A stretch of DNA of 64,000 nt from Paracoccus sp. Z118 (GTDB lineage: Bacteria > Pseudomonadota > Alphaproteobacteria > Rhodobacterales > Rhodobacteraceae). This document shows positions 1 through 7,379 of this stretch, piece after piece (the first letter of the stretch is position 1; every line of letters begins with the position of its first letter). The DNA is taken from assembly GCF_019061185.1 (NCBI RefSeq), contig NZ_JAHQZU010000004.1, positions 124,001 to 188,000 of the forward strand. Direction: 5' to 3'. The notes beneath the pieces are model-generated. The model had not been told where the DNA came from, ran no database searches, and saw only the letters and a program-made list of their open reading frames with translations. The translations under genes were made by a program, and so were the position numbers.

Positions 1-620
1 CATTCGGGGTGATTGCGCGCGATCGAATGCGCGATGTTCTGAAGCAGCACCGTCTTGCCGGTGCGGGGCGGGGCGACGATCAGGCTGCGCTGCCCCTTGC
101 CGATCGGCGCCACCAGGTCGATGATCCGGGCCGAGCGGTCCTTCACCGTCGGATCGTCCAGTTCCATCTTCAGCCGTTCGTCAGGATAAAGCGGCGTCAG
201 GTTGTCGAAGGCGACCTTGTGGCGCGCCTTCTCGGGGCTTTCGAAGTTGATCTTCTCGACCTTCGTCAGCGCGAAATAACGCTCGTTTTCGCCGGGGCCG
301 CGGATCACGCCCTCGACCGTGTCGCCGGTGCGCAGCGCGTGCTGGCGGATCATGTCGGGGCTGACATAGATGTCGTCAGGGCCGGGCAGGTAGTTCGCCT
401 CGGTCGAGCGCAGGAAGCCGAAGCCGTCCTGAACGACCTCGAGGACGCCGTCGCCGCCAATCTCGATCCCGTCCTCGGCATGCTCCTTCAGAAGCGAGAA
501 CATCATCTCGCCCTTGCGCATGGTCGAGGCGTTCTCGATCTCCCATTCCTCGGCCATCGCCAGCAGGTCGGCCGGAGTCTTGGCCTTCAGGTCGAACAGG
601 TTAAGGCGCTCGTCGCTCAT
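1..620 (-). CDS. rho: transcription termination factor Rho (3' part cut off)
   Basis: RNA-dependent helicase that ends transcription of untranslated RNA. The visible N-terminal 206 residues begin [20 protein letters not shown]. They contain the Rho N-terminal helix domain, then the cold-shock-like RNA-binding domain ([15 protein letters not shown]). The start of the ATPase domain follows, with the Walker A segment [12 protein letters not shown] near the window edge. The ATG at 620 gives the usual Rho N-terminus. The rest of the gene lies beyond base 1. It is transcribed leftward behind hemJ with 137 bases between, an arrangement typical of alphaproteobacteria near the origin. Identity is certain from sequence; the C-terminus cannot be judged. 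Confidence 0.96.
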   Translation of the reverse strand, partial: MSDERLNLFDLKAKTPADLLAMAEEWEIENASTMRKGEMMFSLLKEHAEDGIEIGGDGVLEVVQDGFGFLRSTEANYLPGPDDIYVSPDMIRQHALRTGDTVEGVIRGPGENERYFALTKVEKINFESPEKARHKVAFDNLTPLYPDERLKMELDDPTVKDRSARIIDLVAPIGKGQRSLIVAPPRTGKTVLLQNIAHSIARNHPE

Positions 621-757
621 CTCGTCACCAATCGTTGGCCGGACGAACCCGTCACCGGGGCGAAGTCGGACCAGTAGTTCAAGTGGAAAAATCCACCGGA
701 CGGCGGACGAAAGCCGGATACACCGAATCGCTCTGCCGAGTCAAACCCGGCCGCGCG

Positions 758-1207
758 TCAGAACTTCACGATCACCGACAGCACGATTACGGCCATCAAC
801 ACAGTCGGCACCTCGTTCATCATCCTGTAGGTGCGTCCGGGAAATGGCGCCGGCTCGGTGGCCATGATCTTGCGCTGACGCGAGAGCCAGTGGTGGAACC
901 AGGTCATCCCGAGAACCGCCGCGGCCTTCGTCCAGGGCCAGATCATCGACCAGTCCACCAGCCCCGGCGTGAAGACCAGCGTCAGGCCGAAGATCCAGGT
1001 CGCCGTCATCGCCGGGTTCATGATGAGGCGGATCAGCTTGCGCTCCATGATGCGGAAGGTCTCGACCATCTCGCCGGAGTTGCCCGCGCGCTCGGCGTGA
1101 TAGACCAGCAGCCTGGGCAGATAGAACAACCCGGCCAGCCACGCGATGACCGACATGACGTGGAAGGATTTCACGTAAGGATAGGCAGCATAGAGCAGGT
1201 CGGACAT
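758..1207 (-). CDS. hemJ: protoporphyrinogen oxidase HemJ
   Basis: 149-residue inner-membrane protein that oxidises protoporphyrinogen IX to protoporphyrin IX in heme (and chlorophyll) synthesis in bacteria lacking HemG/HemY. Four hydrophobic segments are visible. The N-terminal signature FHVMSVIAWLAGLFYLPRL carries the conserved His near residue 20, and the C-terminal RMMNEVPTVLM is typical of the family; length is normal (about 145). The start at 1207 has a good AAAGGAG site. It faces away from the candidate origin and is followed by rho. A TATACT-like element about 35 bases upstream may be its -10 but is not firm. Confidence 0.94.
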   Translation of the reverse strand: MSDLLYAAYPYVKSFHVMSVIAWLAGLFYLPRLLVYHAERAGNSGEMVETFRIMERKLIRLIMNPAMTATWIFGLTLVFTPGLVDWSMIWPWTKAAAVLGMTWFHHWLSRQRKIMATEPAPFPGRTYRMMNEVPTVLMAVIVLSVIVKF

Positions 1208-1271
1208 CGATGTCTCCTTTGCGACCCTTCATAAGATAAAGAAGAGTATAGAAGGAAGATGATGTTATAGG

Positions 1272-1319
1272 CCCTGTGGGAGTCTGAATCCTCCGCCGTC
1301 GCGAGACTTCCTCACAGGG
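1272..1319. repeat. imperfect inverted repeat in the candidate origin
   Basis: Left arm 1272-1285 (CCCTGTGGGAGTCT) and right arm 1304-1319 pair after two single-base gaps, leaving an 18-base loop. The outer seven pairs are CCCTGTG/CACAGGG. It has no T-run, so it does not look like an intrinsic terminator. It lies between the A/G-rich stretch and the palindrome. Confidence 0.6.
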
Positions 1320-1351
1320 TTTTCAGCATGTGGACGAGACGCGGATAAACA

Positions 1352-1373
1352 TTTCGCTTCACGTGAAGCGAAA
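1352..1373. promoter_or_regulatory. 22-bp perfect palindrome, parS-like
   Basis: Arms TTTCGCTTCAC and GTGAAGCGAAA are exact reverse complements with no spacer. The centre TTCACGTGAA equals the core of the ParB-binding parS consensus (TGTTTCACGTGAAACA); the flanks differ. Known: parS clusters lie near the origin and close to parAB, which usually follow rho-mnmE-mnmG in this group. Inference: a ParB nucleation site. An alternative is an operator for a regulator acting on hemJ or aroE. Confidence 0.6.
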
Positions 1374-1405
1374 ACAACTTCAATGGCTTGACCCTGCTAG
1401 CACCC

Positions 1406-1414
1406 TGTGGATAT
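1406..1414 (-). promoter_or_regulatory. DnaA-box-like nonamer
   Basis: TGTGGATAT on the + strand; its complement ATATCCACA differs from the TTATCCACA box at one base. Confidence 0.5.
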
Positions 1415-1462
1415 TTCCCTCGTTTCACGGTTCTACCAGCTGCGCCGCCCATACTGTCCCGT

Positions 1463-1471
1463 TGTGGATAA
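1463..1471 (-). promoter_or_regulatory. DnaA box, perfect
   Basis: TGTGGATAA on the + strand; the complement TTATCCACA is the exact consensus DnaA box. Confidence 0.7.
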
Positions 1472-1553
1472 CCGCCTCTGACTGTCCCGCCGATCCGCTC
1501 GAAATCGCGGAACCGACACCTGGGCCTGCTCCGTCCCCGCAACTCGACCGCGG

Positions 1554-1562
1554 TTTTCCACA
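1554..1562 (+). promoter_or_regulatory. DnaA-box-like nonamer
   Basis: TTTTCCACA fits the relaxed consensus TTWTNCACA on the + strand, opposite in direction to the other two boxes. Confidence 0.55.
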
Positions 1563-1637
1563 GATCCATGGACAGCCCGGCTTGCCACCACCCCCCAGCC
1601 CGCCGATGATCCCGCGAAAGAACCCGCACGATATGAC

Positions 1638-2492
1638 ATGACCGACCCCACGACGCCGCCTGAACCAGAACGCATCCCCCTGGCCGGAGTCATCGGCTGG
1701 CCCGTCGCGCATTCCCGCTCGCCGGCGCTGCATGGTCACTGGCTGAAACGCTACGGTATTGCCGGGCATTACGTGCCGCTGCCGGTCATGCCCGAACATC
1801 TGGGCAGCGTCCTGCACATGCTGCCCAAGGCCGGCTTCGTCGGCGCGAATGTCACCATTCCCCACAAGGAGGCCGTGCTCGCGCTCGCCGATGTGGTCAC
1901 CGACCGCGCCGCGCTGATCGGTGCGGCGAATACGCTGATCTTTCGCCCGGACGGCCGCCTTCACGCCGACAACACCGACGGCCACGGGTTCATGGCCAAT
2001 CTGCGCCAGAATGCACCAGACTGGGTGCCCGAACTCGGCCCGGCCGCGATCATCGGGGCAGGCGGGGCGGCGCGGGCCGTCGTGGCGGCGCTGCTGGAAA
2101 CCGGCGTCCCGGAGATCCGCATCGCCAACCGCACGCGCCTGCGCGCCGACCAGCTCCGGGCCGAGTTCGGCGCAAGGCTGGTCGTCCATGATTGGGTGCA
2201 GATCGGCAACATGCTGGACGGGGCTGCCACGGTGGTGAACGCGACCTCGATGGGCATGACCGGCCGCCCGCCTTTGCGGATCTCGCTGGACGCGCTGTCC
2301 CCCAGCGCGCTGGTCACCGATCTGGTCTACACCCCGCTCGACACGCCCTTCCTGATCGACGCGCGGTCCCGCGGCTGCCGGACCGTCGATGGTCTCGGCA
2401 TGCTGCTCCACCAGGCCGCGCCAGGTTTCGAGCGCTGGTTCGGCCACCGCCCCGAGGTCGACGACGAGCTTCGCCGGGCCGTTCTGGCATGA
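1638..2492 (+). CDS. aroE: shikimate dehydrogenase (NADP+)
   Basis: 284 residues; reduces 3-dehydroshikimate to shikimate in aromatic amino acid synthesis. Substrate-binding motifs are SRSPALHG near residue 27, the catalytic Lys in TIPHKE, and NTDGHGF. The Rossmann glycine motif GAGGAARAV and NRT follow, and GLGMLLHQAAPGF closes the C-terminus. The ATG at 1638 gives a short polar leader before IPLAGVIGWP, where homologues begin. It is first of a tightly coupled operon; its TGA overlaps the coaE ATG. Confidence 0.96.
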   Translation: MTDPTTPPEPERIPLAGVIGWPVAHSRSPALHGHWLKRYGIAGHYVPLPVMPEHLGSVLHMLPKAGFVGANVTIPHKEAVLALADVVTDRAALIGAANTLIFRPDGRLHADNTDGHGFMANLRQNAPDWVPELGPAAIIGAGGAARAVVAALLETGVPEIRIANRTRLRADQLRAEFGARLVVHDWVQIGNMLDGAATVVNATSMGMTGRPPLRISLDALSPSALVTDLVYTPLDTPFLIDARSRGCRTVDGLGMLLHQAAPGFERWFGHRPEVDDELRRAVLA

Positions 2493-3088
2493 GCTTCGTG
2501 CTCGGCCTGACCGGCGGAATCGGTATGGGGAAATCGACCGCCACCGCGATGTTCGCCGGGCGCGGCGTCCCGGTCTGGGACGCCGACGCGGCGGTCCATC
2601 GCCTCTACGCACCCGGCGGCGCCGCGGTGCAGCCGGTGGGCGAGGTCTTCCCCGCTGCGATCCGCGACGGCCAGGTGGACCGTTCCGCCCTCAAATCCAT
2701 TCTCGCCGCCGATCCTGCGGCGCTCGCGCGGCTCGAATCCATCGTCCACCCGCTCGTCGCAGCCGACCGCGCCGCCTTCATCCGCGACAACGCGGCGGTG
2801 CCGATCGTCCTCGTGGACATCCCGCTGCTCTTCGAAACCGGCAGCCAGTCGCAGATGGACGGCGTCGCTGTCGTCAGCACTGACGAGGAAACCCGCCGCG
2901 CACGGGTGCTCGCCCGTCCCGGCATGACCGCGGAAACGCTCGACCTGATCCTGTCGCGTCAACTGCCCGAGGCGGAAAAACGCGCCCGCGCCGACTGGAT
3001 CATCCCCTCGCACAGCCTTGACGCGGCGGAGAAGGCGGTGGATGCCATCATCGCCGACATCCTCAGCCGTCAGGGCCGCCAAGCATGA
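2489..3088 (+). CDS. coaE: dephospho-CoA kinase
   Basis: 199 residues; phosphorylates dephospho-CoA at the 3'-hydroxyl, the last step of coenzyme A synthesis. It begins MSFVLGLTGGIGMGKST, a P-loop typical of CoaE, followed by DADAAVHRLY and VDIPLLFETG. I chose the ATG at 2489 because it overlaps the aroE stop as ATGA and places the P-loop at the N-terminus. The longer upstream reading frame is out-of-frame aroE. Its stop overlaps dnaQ in the same way, so the three genes are probably translationally coupled. Confidence 0.96.
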   Translation: MSFVLGLTGGIGMGKSTATAMFAGRGVPVWDADAAVHRLYAPGGAAVQPVGEVFPAAIRDGQVDRSALKSILAADPAALARLESIVHPLVAADRAAFIRDNAAVPIVLVDIPLLFETGSQSQMDGVAVVSTDEETRRARVLARPGMTAETLDLILSRQLPEAEKRARADWIIPSHSLDAAEKAVDAIIADILSRQGRQA

Positions 3089-3786
3089 TCCGCGAAATCG
3101 TCTTCGACACCGAAACCACCGGCTTTGACCCCGCCACCGGCGACCGCGTGGTCGAGATCGGCGCGGTCGAGCTGATCAACCACCTGCCGACGGGCAACCG
3201 CTTCCACGTCTACCTGAACCCCGACCGCGCCATGCCGGCCGAGGCGATGGCCGTTCACGGCCTCAGCGACGAGTTCCTGCGCGACAAGCCCCGGTTCGGG
3301 GGCGTGGTGGCCGAGTTCCTGGCCTTCATCGGCACCGACTGCCCGATGATCGCCCATAACGCCGATTTCGACTTCCGCTTTCTCAACGCCGAACTGCGCC
3401 GCTGTGGTCATCCGCCGCTTCACGGCGCGCGTGCCGTGGACACCGCCGCGATGGCCCGGCAGAAATTTCCCGGCGCGCCGGCTTCGCTCGACGCCCTCTG
3501 CCGCCGCTTCGGCGTCGATAACTCCGGCCGCGAGCTTCACGGCGCGCTGCTCGACAGCGAATTGCTGGCCGAGGTCTATCTGGAGCTGATCGGCGGCCGT
3601 CAGCCCGACCTCGTGCTGGACGCCCCTGCGGCGGAAACGGAGCCCGGCGCCACGGTCCTCGTGATGACCCCGCGCCGCGCACGGCCCCGGCCGCTTCCGC
3701 CCCGCCTCACCGAAGCCGAGACCCAGGCCCATGCCGCCTTCGTCGCCCGCATGGGCGAGAAGGCCGTGTGGTTGCGCCTCACCTGA
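3085..3786 (+). CDS. dnaQ: DNA polymerase III epsilon subunit (3'-5' proofreading exonuclease)
   Basis: 233 residues; the proofreading subunit of the replicative polymerase. DEDDh motifs are all present: Exo I DTETTGFDP (residues 8-16), Exo II HNADFDFRFLN (near 92), and Exo III with His and Asp in HGALLDSELL (near 153). The C-terminal region would bind the polymerase subunit. The start overlaps coaE as ATGA. The order aroE-coaE-dnaQ is the standard alphaproteobacterial one; the secB gene that often follows is not here. Confidence 0.95.
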   Translation: MIREIVFDTETTGFDPATGDRVVEIGAVELINHLPTGNRFHVYLNPDRAMPAEAMAVHGLSDEFLRDKPRFGGVVAEFLAFIGTDCPMIAHNADFDFRFLNAELRRCGHPPLHGARAVDTAAMARQKFPGAPASLDALCRRFGVDNSGRELHGALLDSELLAEVYLELIGGRQPDLVLDAPAAETEPGATVLVMTPRRARPRPLPPRLTEAETQAHAAFVARMGEKAVWLRLT

Positions 3787-3859
3787 CAGGCGGGTCCGGC
3801 GGGCAGTTGCCTTGCACCCCCAAAGCGGCGATGCTTCACGTGCAACGGCGCGGGCGGGC

Positions 3860-4750
3860 ATGATCGAACAGCTGAAGGACATTCGGGTCTTCCTCGCCGA
3901 CGTGATGGAGCGGATGGACAAGATCCACATGGGCCTGATCGCGGCCGGGGTCGCGTTCTATGCCATGTTCGCGGTGTTTCCCGGCATGGCCGCGATCATC
4001 GCGCTGTGGGGGTTGTGGTTCGATCCCGCGATCATCAACCAGTATGATCGGGTCATGGACGAGTTCCTGCCCCCCGAGGCCGCGGCGATCCTGCACAGCC
4101 AGGTCGATGCCTTGACGGCAGGCGGGCGGACGCAGCTCGGTTGGGCCTCGCTGATCTCGTTCCTGATCGCCACCATCGCCGCGCGGGCAGGGGTGGACGC
4201 GCTAGTCCGGGGGCTGAACGCCGCTTACGGCGTCCGCTCGCACCCGACGATCTTCGGTTTCATCCTCGCCTATGTGCTGACCCTGGCCATCGTGGGGGTC
4301 GTGCTGATGGGTCTTGCGACCATCGTCATCGTCCCGCTGGCGCTGAACTTCCTCGAAGTGAGCCACATGCGAAGCTGGCTCATCAGCGCCGCACCCTGGG
4401 CCGCGATGTTCCTGATCGTCATCACCGGCATCGGCATCATCTACCGTTACGGCCCGAACGTGCAGACCCCGCGCACGCCGATCTTCACCTGGGGCGCGCT
4501 GTTCGCGGCCATGGCCTGGGCCGGGGCGTCGTTCCTGTTCTCGACCTATCTGGGCAGCTTCAACAGCTACAACCGTATCTACGGGTCAATCGGCGCGGTG
4601 ATCGCGCTGCTGATGTGGTTCTATCTGGCGGGCTTCTCGATCATGCTGGGCGCGCTCATCAACGTGGAACTCGCCCGCCGTCGCCGGGTCATCGCGGTCC
4701 GCCGCGCCCGCGCGCTGATGAGCAGCACCGCCCCCCGCCGCGACGGCTGA
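3860..4750 (+). CDS. YihY/UPF0761 (BrkB-like) inner-membrane protein
   Basis: 296 residues with about six membrane segments. The family signature is visible: LIAAGVAFYAMFAVFPGMAAI near the N-terminus, RYGPN in the middle and YGSIGAVIALLMWFYLAGF near the C-terminus. Members were once called ribonuclease BN by mistake and have no firmly known function. The ATG at 3860 is chosen because homologues begin close to it; upstream in-frame codons read through the end of dnaQ and look unlike protein. It is convergent with the kinase gene, only five bases apart. Confidence 0.85.
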   Translation: MIEQLKDIRVFLADVMERMDKIHMGLIAAGVAFYAMFAVFPGMAAIIALWGLWFDPAIINQYDRVMDEFLPPEAAAILHSQVDALTAGGRTQLGWASLISFLIATIAARAGVDALVRGLNAAYGVRSHPTIFGFILAYVLTLAIVGVVLMGLATIVIVPLALNFLEVSHMRSWLISAAPWAAMFLIVITGIGIIYRYGPNVQTPRTPIFTWGALFAAMAWAGASFLFSTYLGSFNSYNRIYGSIGAVIALLMWFYLAGFSIMLGALINVELARRRRVIAVRRARALMSSTAPRRDG

Positions 4751-4755
4751 GGGAG

Positions 4756-6540
4756 CTAGTGCCGGGCGTTCCCGCGCGCGGCAGAGGTCAGAACCACCCG
4801 CCGCGCGACTTCCTCACCGGGCAGGGCCACGTCCTCCTGCATCTCGAACAGCAGCTTCATGGAATAGCTGTCTTCCGTCACGTCGATCGTCACGTCGCCG
4901 TCGAGTTGCAGGGCAAAGGCCTCGATGAGCTGCCCGCCCAAGCCGGTCCCCTCGACCGGCGGGTGGGTCGCCGGACCGATTGAGTTTTCCACCTCCAGCA
5001 GGGCGTGCCCCGCACCATGTCGCGTCAGCGACACCCGCAGGTAATAGGCGCCGCTTGCGTCGGGCTCGGCGTATTTCAGCGCGTTGGTGAAGGCTTCGGT
5101 CGTCAGCAGCGTCAGCGGCACCGCCTGGTCGGGCAGCAGCGTCAGGCGTTCGAGGCTCGCTTCCACCTTCAGCCCGGACCCCGGCGCGACCGAGGCGCTC
5201 ACCATCTGGTTGATGATGTCCGAAATCAGCCGGTCCGCCTCGACCGAGTCCAGATGCTCGGCCTGGTAGAGATTGCGATAGATCGTCGCCATCGAGGCGA
5301 CCCGGTCCTGGACCGAGCGCAGGACCTTCTTCGCGTCGGTGTCGGTGATGACGCGGCCCTGCATGTTGATGATCGAGGCGATCAGCTGCAGGTTGTTCTT
5401 GACCCGGTGATGCACCTCCTTCAGCAGCACCGTCTTTTCCTGCACCGCCGTTTCCATCGCCGCCTCGTCGCGGATCAGGATGCGGGCCATGTCGTGGAAG
5501 GTCTGGCTCACATCCGCGATCTCGGCGGGCGCGTCCTTCAGCACACGGGGCGGTTTCCGCCGGTCGCCGATGGCAAAACGGCGCATCTGGCCGCGCAGCT
5601 CGCGGATATGGCGCAGCACCAGCCGATAGACCGCGAAATACGCCACGGCCAGCGAGACCGCCCACAGCGCCAGCGGAAACAGGACCCCCGTGAACCGGGT
5701 CAGCGCGAGGTTCCCGACCCCGGCGGAACGCGGGTTCCAGCTACCCAGCGCATAGACCAGCCCCGGCACGACCGCAACCACGGTGAACAGCCGCCGCTCG
5801 CCCGAGTTGGCCGTTTCGCGGAAGGTCGTGTCGGTGCGCTCCACCAGCGACTGCAAGGTCGAGTTCTGCGGCATCATTTCGATGATCGTGCCTTCGACCA
5901 TGTCGGTCGAAATCACCTGCCCGCTATAGGTGAAGGTCAGGATCCGGGCCCCGGTGCTGCCGCTCATCGGATCATGCGTGGCCCGCATCAGTTCCTGCGG
6001 CATCGAGGTCACGACATAGCCCAGAAGCTCGTCGCCCCGATGAAGCGGCTGCGAGACAATCACCACGGACATGCCCGACACCATGCCCTGTGACGAGGCG
6101 GTGATCACGGTCCGAGGCTTGGCCATGAAGGCGCGGTAATGCGGCGATTGCCGCAGATCGTGGGTGCCGTCGTTGCGCGAGGTGCAGCTTGCAAAGCCGT
6201 CCAGCCGCGTGAAGCCGGCATAGACATAGCTCGCGTTGTTCTGGACGAAGGTCTCCAGCATCGTCGAACAGGCCTGCGGGTCGTCCAGCGTCTCCAGCAC
6301 GGCAGGTCCCAGCGCTTCTGCGGACCCCAGCGCGGTCTGAAGCAGCGCCCGTTCGCCCGCGGCGGCGGACGAGGTGCGGCCCATCAGGGCCAGCTCGGCG
6401 GCGCGTTCGGCGGCCTGCGACAGGTTCAGCGTCTGCACCAGCGAGATCAGCCCGATCGGCAGGATCGCCACCGAAAGCAGCATCGCCAGCCGGAAGCCGA
6501 GGCCGCGGGTGAACTGAAGCTGATCCGGCAGGCGCGCCAT
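4756..6540 (-). CDS. membrane sensor histidine kinase (HisKA_2/HWE type), general stress response
   Basis: 594 residues. The first membrane segment (about 15-38) is followed by a roughly 240-residue extracytoplasmic sensing region that looks like a Cache domain. A second membrane segment and HAMP-like linker come next, then a HisKA_2 dimerisation domain with His377/His378 in EVHHRVKNNLQL and an HATPase with TEAFTNALKYA. The start at 6540 lies eight bases after the ecfG stop, so it ends the nepR-ecfG operon. By position it is the likely PhyR kinase (PhyK-like). That role is inference; the stimulus is unknown. Confidence 0.88.
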   Translation of the reverse strand: MARLPDQLQFTRGLGFRLAMLLSVAILPIGLISLVQTLNLSQAAERAAELALMGRTSSAAAGERALLQTALGSAEALGPAVLETLDDPQACSTMLETFVQNNASYVYAGFTRLDGFASCTSRNDGTHDLRQSPHYRAFMAKPRTVITASSQGMVSGMSVVIVSQPLHRGDELLGYVVTSMPQELMRATHDPMSGSTGARILTFTYSGQVISTDMVEGTIIEMMPQNSTLQSLVERTDTTFRETANSGERRLFTVVAVVPGLVYALGSWNPRSAGVGNLALTRFTGVLFPLALWAVSLAVAYFAVYRLVLRHIRELRGQMRRFAIGDRRKPPRVLKDAPAEIADVSQTFHDMARILIRDEAAMETAVQEKTVLLKEVHHRVKNNLQLIASIINMQGRVITDTDAKKVLRSVQDRVASMATIYRNLYQAEHLDSVEADRLISDIINQMVSASVAPGSGLKVEASLERLTLLPDQAVPLTLLTTEAFTNALKYAEPDASGAYYLRVSLTRHGAGHALLEVENSIGPATHPPVEGTGLGGQLIEAFALQLDGDVTIDVTEDSYSMKLLFEMQEDVALPGEEVARRVVLTSAARGNARH

Positions 6541-6548
6541 GCCTCGCC

Positions 6549-7142
6549 TTACCGCGAGACGGGGTTGTTCGCCATCACCGCCATCGTTGCGCGGTCGGTC
6601 ATCTCGAATTCCTCGCCGTCCTTCAGGTGCAGCAGCTCGGCCAGCTTCCGGCGGCCGCGGTTGGCGCGCGATTTGACGGTGCCGACGGCGACGCCGGTCA
6701 TCTCGGCCGCCTCCTCGTAGGAAAAGCCCGAGGCGCCCACCATGATCAGCGCCTCGCGCTGCTCGTCGGGCAGCTTGTCGAAGGCGACGCGGAAATCGTT
6801 CATCGCCAGCCGCCCGTCGTGGTCGGGCCGGGTGGCCTGCCGCGCGGCGTGGATGCCGTCCGTGTCGCTGACCTCGCGCCGGGTCTTGCGGCGCGCGGAA
6901 TAGAATGTGTTGCGCAGGATGGTGAACAGCCACGCGCGCAGGTTCGTTCCGACCTGGAACTTGTCCATGTTGGTCCACGCCTTGACGATCGTGTCCTGGA
7001 CAAGATCATCCGCCGCCGCCCCCTCGCGCGTCAGCGACAGTGCGAAGGCCCTGAGCGCCGGCAGATGCTCGACAAGCTCATCCCGCGGATCGGCGGCCTT
7101 GGACAGGTTCCGCTCCGGTGTCGCCTTGCGGTGCATGGTCAT
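6549..7142 (-). CDS. ecfG: ECF sigma factor EcfG, general stress response
   Basis: 197 residues. Sigma region 2 is at about 25-95 (DLVQDTIVKAWTNMDKF, LRAWLFTILRNTFYSARR) and region 4 at about 125-180 (LPDEQREALIMVGASGFSYEEAAEM, GTVKSRANRGR). This fits the EcfG/SigT/RpoE2 group that drives stress genes from GGAAC-N16/17-CGTT promoters. Its ATG overlaps the nepR stop (ATGA), and such a promoter lies upstream of nepR, so the operon should regulate itself. In unstressed cells NepR would hold it inactive. Confidence 0.95.
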   Translation of the reverse strand: MTMHRKATPERNLSKAADPRDELVEHLPALRAFALSLTREGAAADDLVQDTIVKAWTNMDKFQVGTNLRAWLFTILRNTFYSARRKTRREVSDTDGIHAARQATRPDHDGRLAMNDFRVAFDKLPDEQREALIMVGASGFSYEEAAEMTGVAVGTVKSRANRGRRKLAELLHLKDGEEFEMTDRATMAVMANNPVSR

Positions 7143-7285
7143 TCCTGACCGCGCAGCTTTTCAAGCAGCGCCAGGAATCTGTCCGGCACCTCCTGAGCTG
7201 TATCCTGCTCGTAAACCCGCCGCAGATTTTCATCGATCTGCTTTTCCAAGGCGGCGCGCTTGGTGTCTTCACGCCTCACGTTCAT
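7139..7285 (-). CDS. nepR: anti-sigma factor NepR
   Basis: 48-residue protein (MNVRREDTKRAALEKQIDEN, then LRRVYEQDTAQEVPDRFLAL) with the two short helices of NepR; QEVPDRFLALLEKL is the conserved core. It binds EcfG and is released when phosphorylated PhyR mimics the sigma factor. The internal ATG at 7285 is chosen over a longer frame because it starts the conserved part and leaves the promoter intact. First gene of the operon, overlapping ecfG by four bases and divergent from phyR. Confidence 0.93.
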   Translation of the reverse strand: MNVRREDTKRAALEKQIDENLRRVYEQDTAQEVPDRFLALLEKLRGQE

Positions 7286-7326
7286 GCTGTATCTTACTTC
7301 CCGGAAATCTTGTGTGCACGTCGGCC

Positions 7327-7352
7327 AACGGTTAGGTATCAGCAACGGTTCC
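7327..7352 (-). promoter_or_regulatory. EcfG-type promoter for nepR-ecfG
   Basis: On the minus strand GGAAC (7352-7348), a 17-base spacer, then CGTT (7330-7327), an exact match to the alphaproteobacterial EcfG consensus. Transcription would begin near 7320, about 35 bases before the nepR ATG. This predicts autoregulation of the stress sigma factor. Confidence 0.8.
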
Positions 7353-7379
7353 CAGGAACGACCAATTTTTGAGGCTTTC

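Larger units (their letters stand above)
1208..1637. other. candidate chromosomal replication origin (oriC) region
   Basis: 430 bases between divergent hemJ-rho and aroE-coaE-dnaQ with no believable gene. Seen: a low-GC, A/G-rich stretch at 1229-1271 that could be the unwinding element; three DnaA-box-like nonamers (1406-1414, 1463-1471, 1554-1562); a weaker one at 1329-1337; a 22-bp palindrome with a CACGTG core (1352-1373); an imperfect inverted repeat (1272-1319); a direct repeat ACTGTCCCG at 1453 and 1481; and one GAATC, the CcrM methylation sequence, at 1286-1290. Known: in many alphaproteobacteria oriC lies between the heme/rho genes and aroE-coaE-dnaQ. Inference: this is the origin. 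The alternative is a shared promoter region with chance boxes. Confidence 0.72.

Noticed and set aside
1312-1641. Two overlapping short frames (one per strand) in the candidate origin
   Set aside because: Neither has a ribosome site or resembles a protein, and they cover the DnaA boxes and the palindrome.
7355-7359. GGAAC just before phyR as a second EcfG promoter
   Set aside because: No CGTT lies 16-17 bases downstream before the phyR ATG, so only the minus-strand promoter is supported.
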